Shown piece by piece: positions 37,299-40,762 of a stretch of DNA of 40,762 nucleotides. The position numbers and the translations under genes are program-made. The stretch comes from a virus, in the IMG/VR virus record IMGVR_UViG_3300042453_001733, positions 1 to 40,762 of that record. One strand, given 5' to 3'. The notes under the pieces are model-generated. The model ran no database searches. It saw nothing but the letters and a program-made list of their open reading frames with translations, and was not told where the DNA came from. The stretch's first letter is position 1. Each line of letters starts with the position of its first letter.

Positions 37299-37942
37299 AA
37301 AAATTGGTCATTATTACTGGACCACAAGGATCTGGAAATCATTTCTTCAGTAGGGTCTTCAGCACTCATCCTAAAGTCGGTGGATGGAAAAGTTTGTTGG
37401 ATAAGTATTGGGTTCCAAGTGATGAAGAATACTTTGCTAAGTATTGGGTTAATCCAGAAGAATTATCTGAGAAAGATTTTGATGGGTATGATTATTGGTT
37501 GGCAAATGTAAGTTGCCCATTCTTTTATGATGGAGTAAGATATATTCCAAAGGTACAAGAATTTGCAGAGAAGGCTCAATCTCTAGGTATTGATGTTCAG
37601 ATTTGTATTATCGTAAGAGATCAAAACATCAACTCAGAACAACAAAAGAGAGTTCGTGGTGAAGTAACTTTACCTATTGCAATGGATTATTATCAAAATA
37701 ATATCATTGGAAATGGATTTAAAGTTCACTTTCTAGACAATGAAGCATTCTTTTTACATAGACAATATTATTTGAAGTGGGTGGGTGAACTCTTAGATTT
37801 CCCAATCGATTATAATAATCCCGACATTTTTAAATTTATCAGTGAGGATCCAAATAAAAAATACATTAAATATGTTGATCAATATTGGTTAGATGATGAA
37901 GTTTGGCATGGAATCAAATCCAAAAAAGAGAGAAACCAATGA
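37295..37942 (+). CDS. P-loop sulfotransferase-like protein, copy 2
   Basis: 215 residues. LVIITGPQGSGNHFFSRVFS then VGGWKSLLDKYW and CIIVRDQNINSEQQKR align with copy 1. Same Asn at the Walker A lysine place. Directly coupled to the radical SAM gene (ATGA), suggesting joint work. Confidence 0.6.
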   Translation: MKKLVIITGPQGSGNHFFSRVFSTHPKVGGWKSLLDKYWVPSDEEYFAKYWVNPEELSEKDFDGYDYWLANVSCPFFYDGVRYIPKVQEFAEKAQSLGIDVQICIIVRDQNINSEQQKRVRGEVTLPIAMDYYQNNIIGNGFKVHFLDNEAFFLHRQYYLKWVGELLDFPIDYNNPDIFKFISEDPNKKYIKYVDQYWLDDEVWHGIKSKKERNQ

Positions 37943-39231
37943 ACAAAGAAAATAAAACTTTTTGCATGGCTCCTTGGGTTCATATGAACATAGGGCCTAA
38001 CGGTGATGTTTACCCATGTTGTTTGATGCCTTTATGTGAGGTAGAGGAAAATATTTCTGATAATGGTATTGGGGAATCAACCTTAGAGGTTATCGCTTCC
38101 GAATGTAATGGTGCCCCAAGAGATTTTAGAATGGGTTCTCTAATGAATGAATCTCTTAAGGAGATTTGGAATAATGAAAACATGAGAGAACTTCGTAGGA
38201 ATATGATGGCTGGCAAAAAGTCAAATTATTGTACTACATGTTATAAAGAAGAAGAACTAGGCCATGGATCTCCTAGACAAACTTTTAATAATCTTTACGC
38301 TAATAATTATAAGTATGTTAAAGAGACAAAGGAAGATGGAACTTTTGAAAGATTCAATCTTGTTTATTGGGACTTTAGATTAACTAATATCTGCAACTTC
38401 AAATGTAGAATGTGTGGACCTGGATATAGTAGTTCTTGGGAACAAGAAATGAGAAAACAATTCAACATTGAAGGTGAATATCCAAAAATTGATATAGATA
38501 TGGTTCGTCAAGATATCGAACCATTATATGATATTGTTGAAGAAATATATTTTGCTGGTGGTGAGCCTTTAATTGCAGATCATCACTATGAAATTATGAA
38601 CAAACTAATTGAAAAGGGTAGAAATAAAGATGTTAGAATATCATACAATACAAATTTTAGTACTTTAAAATATAAAGATAATAATGTTTTAGATTTGTGG
38701 CAAAAATTTCCGAATTTACATCTGTCAATAAGTTTTGATGGTGCAGGAAAAAGAGGTGAGTTAATTAGGAAAGGATTTGATTGGCAAAAGTTTTTAGATA
38801 ACTTTAAAATGTTTAGGAGTAAGTTTCCTCGCAAAAGTGTATCAATTAATTTTGTCATTCAAGCTTTGAATTGTTTTCATTCTATGGATGCTCAGAAAGA
38901 ACTTTATTTAAGAGGTATAATTAATAGTTGGGATGACTTTAATTTGTGTTTGCTTCATACTCCAGAGTATCTCTCTGTTACCATTCTTGATTCTGAATTA
39001 AGAAAATCTTTGGGTGAAAAGATTAAATATCATATTCACAATTATCTTGTGCCTGCAAAAGCCGAAAAATCTATTAAACAATATATGTCAATTCTTAAAC
39101 TTTTATCCACTGAGAAAAATGATTATTTTATTCCCACTTTCAAGTCCTATGTTTCCACATTAGATATTATACGGAATGAGAATTCTTTAGAAGTTTTTCC
39201 TGAATTAGAGAGTATTTTACGCAATGATTGA
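37939..39231 (+). CDS. Twitch-type radical SAM enzyme 1
   Basis: Start ATG 37939 overlaps the previous stop. 430 residues. Radical SAM cluster C152-x3-C156-x2-C159 (CNFKCRMC). Upstream of it, C9, C27-C28, C98 and C101 (FCMAPWVHMNIGPNG, YPCC, YCTTCY) form a SPASM/twitch-like auxiliary-cluster region placed N-terminal to the core. IYFAGGEPLI is the GGE motif for SAM binding. Such enzymes modify peptides or sugars by radical chemistry. Substrate unknown. Confidence 0.85.
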   Translation: MNKENKTFCMAPWVHMNIGPNGDVYPCCLMPLCEVEENISDNGIGESTLEVIASECNGAPRDFRMGSLMNESLKEIWNNENMRELRRNMMAGKKSNYCTTCYKEEELGHGSPRQTFNNLYANNYKYVKETKEDGTFERFNLVYWDFRLTNICNFKCRMCGPGYSSSWEQEMRKQFNIEGEYPKIDIDMVRQDIEPLYDIVEEIYFAGGEPLIADHHYEIMNKLIEKGRNKDVRISYNTNFSTLKYKDNNVLDLWQKFPNLHLSISFDGAGKRGELIRKGFDWQKFLDNFKMFRSKFPRKSVSINFVIQALNCFHSMDAQKELYLRGIINSWDDFNLCLLHTPEYLSVTILDSELRKSLGEKIKYHIHNYLVPAKAEKSIKQYMSILKLLSTEKNDYFIPTFKSYVSTLDIIRNENSLEVFPELESILRND

Positions 39232-40465
39232 TAAAAGTAAAATTAATCTTTACGGAGAAGTTTTTTGTGTTGCGCCTTGGATGTGTTTAGACATTAGACA
39301 AGATGGAGAAGTGAAACCATGTTGTGTTTCTGAATATACTTATGGTGATATTAAAGAAAAATCTTTATGGGAAATTTGGAATGATGAACCAATAAAAAAA
39401 CTTCGTGAAGATATGATAAATGGAATACCAAATGAAAGTTGTCAAGTATGTTATAATAATCAAGCCGCAGGAAAAAGTTCTTTGAGGCAAGATTTTAATG
39501 GAGATTTATTTCATTTGTATAAAAAATTTGTTTATGGTACTAATGATGATTACACAGTAAATGAACCTGGATTTGTTTGGTGGGATCTGAAACTGAGTAG
39601 TAAATGCAACTTTAAATGTAGAATGTGTAGTGAAACTTCAAGTTCTAGTTTTGAGTTGGAAAAATTTGGAGAAATTTCTGGTAGATGGAATGCATCTGAA
39701 AAAACTTACGAAGAGGTAGAACCATATCTCGGAATGGTTAATCACTTATATTTTTCTGGTGGAGAATCTTTAATTATTGATGAACACTGGAAAATACTTG
39801 ATAAAGTTATTGAGTTGCGTAGAAATAATAAGGTAACAATAGCATATAATAGTAATTTTAGTAACCTTGTGTATAAAGGTAGACATATTTTTGATCTATG
39901 GGATCAGTTCAGTAGAGATGTTCAAATTCATATTAGTGTTGATGGTGTAGGTGCTAGAGGAGAGTTAATACGAAAAGGATTTAAGTGGGATAGATTTATA
40001 TCACATGCGGAACAATTTAGAAATAGATTTAAACACAAAGAACGCACCCATGAATTACACTTTGATTGTACTGTTCAAGCTTTAAATATTTTTGATGTTG
40101 TTAATTTACATCAATATCTTTATACTAGTGGATTAATGAAAAATATTGATTTCTTTTTTCTAAATTTTTTACAAACTCCAAGAGAACAATCGGTTTGGAT
40201 TCTAGATAAAAAGACAAAGGAGGCTGCAAAGGAAAATATAAGAAATCATATTGACAACTTTCTAGTTCCTAACAGATCAAAAAGGTCTGTAATTTTTTAT
40301 GAAAGTTTGATAACCTATATTGATTTGTATCAAGAACAAAAGTTGATCCCACAGTTCTTAGATTCAATGAGAAGATTTGATAAGATAAGAAACGAAAGTG
40401 TTATTGAAACATTTCCAGAACTTCAAAGAATCTGGGATGTTATCAAAGTTAAACCTAAAACTTGA
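39224..40465 (+). CDS. Twitch-type radical SAM enzyme 2
   Basis: 413 residues. Same layout as enzyme 1: N-terminal C15, C33-C34, C73 and C76 (FCVAPWMCLDIRQDG, PCC, CQVC) then the core cluster C128-x3-C132-x2-C135 (CNFKCRMC) and LYFSGGESLI. Overlaps enzyme 1 by eight bases. Two diverged copies in a row suggest sequential or paired modification. Confidence 0.85.
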   Translation: MIDKSKINLYGEVFCVAPWMCLDIRQDGEVKPCCVSEYTYGDIKEKSLWEIWNDEPIKKLREDMINGIPNESCQVCYNNQAAGKSSLRQDFNGDLFHLYKKFVYGTNDDYTVNEPGFVWWDLKLSSKCNFKCRMCSETSSSSFELEKFGEISGRWNASEKTYEEVEPYLGMVNHLYFSGGESLIIDEHWKILDKVIELRRNNKVTIAYNSNFSNLVYKGRHIFDLWDQFSRDVQIHISVDGVGARGELIRKGFKWDRFISHAEQFRNRFKHKERTHELHFDCTVQALNIFDVVNLHQYLYTSGLMKNIDFFFLNFLQTPREQSVWILDKKTKEAAKENIRNHIDNFLVPNRSKRSVIFYESLITYIDLYQEQKLIPQFLDSMRRFDKIRNESVIETFPELQRIWDVIKVKPKT

Positions 40466-40490
40466 TAAAATAATTAATATACTGTATACT
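40462..40490 (+). promoter_or_regulatory. Sigma70-type promoter
   Basis: TTGATA (40462-40467), which overlaps the stop of the radical SAM gene, 17 bases, TATACT (40485-40490). Next start at 40518. Confidence 0.7.
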
Positions 40491-40517
40491 ACATAAAGTA
40501 AACACAAAGTTTATACT

Positions 40518-40655
40518 ATGACTAAAAGAACTTATACGCAAAAAGATGGAACAATTTGGGAATGGGACGAAACTCCAGAACTTCTTCGACTCCTTAAAGA
40601 ACTACACACAAACAACAACACAACCAGCACTGGATTCAACAACCCCGTGGTTTGA
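40518..40655 (+). CDS. Small hypothetical protein (45 aa)
   Basis: MTKRTYTQKDGTIWEWDETP... ending HTNNNTTSTGFNNPVV. The N-terminal YTQKDGTIWEWDETPEL looks like a conserved cyanophage small protein. It overlaps, in another frame, the ORF that runs off the window. Confidence 0.6.
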   Translation: MTKRTYTQKDGTIWEWDETPELLRLLKELHTNNNTTSTGFNNPVV

Positions 40656-40762
40656 TTGGATATGTTACTGTGAAATCTGCGAAAGTTTAGGCCCTATTCC
40701 AGGTCAACCTTCTCTTCGAAGATTCATGGCTTACCGTAGATATCTCAAAGAAGTTGGTGTAT
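40546..40762 (+). CDS. Partial ORF running off the window
   Basis: Open from ATG 40546 to the window end. The part after 40650 (WFDWICYCEICESLGPIPGQ then PSLRRFMAYRRYLKEVG) looks coding, with C-x-C/C-x2-C; the earlier part is antiphase to the gene at 40518. The true start may be later, or a frameshift may join the two. 3' end missing. Confidence 0.45.
   Translation, partial: MEQFGNGTKLQNFFDSLKNYTQTTTQPALDSTTPWFDWICYCEICESLGPIPGQPSLRRFMAYRRYLKEVGV

Overview
The window reads as part of the genome of a T4-like cyanomyovirus that infects marine picocyanobacteria, most likely Synechococcus. It has a large tRNA array, densely packed one-strand genes with ATGA/TGATG start-stop overlaps, host-derived photosynthesis genes (psbA, psbD, two hli, petF), pentose phosphate genes (talC, gnd), a phosphate-stress gene (pstS) behind a Pho-box-like promoter, and many tiny hypothetical proteins. 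No virion or replication genes lie here; this is the accessory part of the genome. Only two genes (about 7.66-8.26 and 32.7-33.2 kb) are clearly on the minus strand.

Layout. 1-1965: RNA-only block with 17 tRNA genes, no credible CDS, at least two further structured RNA candidates (127-255 and 1542-1690), and a tmRNA gene in the circularly permuted order used by cyanobacteria (acceptor piece about 1027-1085, coding piece from 1092). 1998-2968: Dps-like ferritin with a repeat-built acidic tail, a zinc-ribbon protein and two Ser tRNAs. 3072-3884: chain of overlapping tiny ORFs. 3897-5797: talC and gnd (carbon diversion to NADPH and pentoses). 5808-7491: small genes stitched to four more tRNAs, including a tRNA with anticodon TAT and a long variable arm, and a Phd-like antitoxin without a toxin. 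7497-7658: structured RNA ending in a terminator. 8319-18501: surface-glycan operon (GDP-mannose 3,5-epimerase, epimerase, nucleotide-sugar dehydrogenase, GT10, three GT11, a WGxED-type transferase, GT25, two methyltransferases, and an unexpected NAD synthetase). 18504-19571: TauD-like protein with an altered iron site.

19688-27092: host-derived stress and photosynthesis block: SLH/OprB-type porin, pstS, hli, petF, hli, peroxiredoxin, psbA, LOG-like enzyme, psbD, separated by clear terminators and strong promoters. Three of these promoters (porin, psbA, psbD) share one composite design in which a sigma70-type -10 box runs directly into the phage late motif ATAAATA. 27123-31908: about twenty small conserved or orphan genes. 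31928-40465: second accessory island with 2OG-Fe(II) oxygenases, a methyltransferase and a sulfotransferase-like gene whose start codons overlap head to head, two pairs of tandem paralogues, a ferritin-like diiron protein, and two tandem twitch-type radical SAM enzymes. The window ends inside a small gene.

Together the genes keep infected-cell photosynthesis, redox balance and phosphate uptake going, redirect carbon to pentoses and NADPH, retune translation (tRNAs plus a private tmRNA tag), and remodel a cell-surface or virion glycan. Annotation is from reading sequence only; no database search was run. No stretch above 300 bases is empty apart from the RNA-only block described above.
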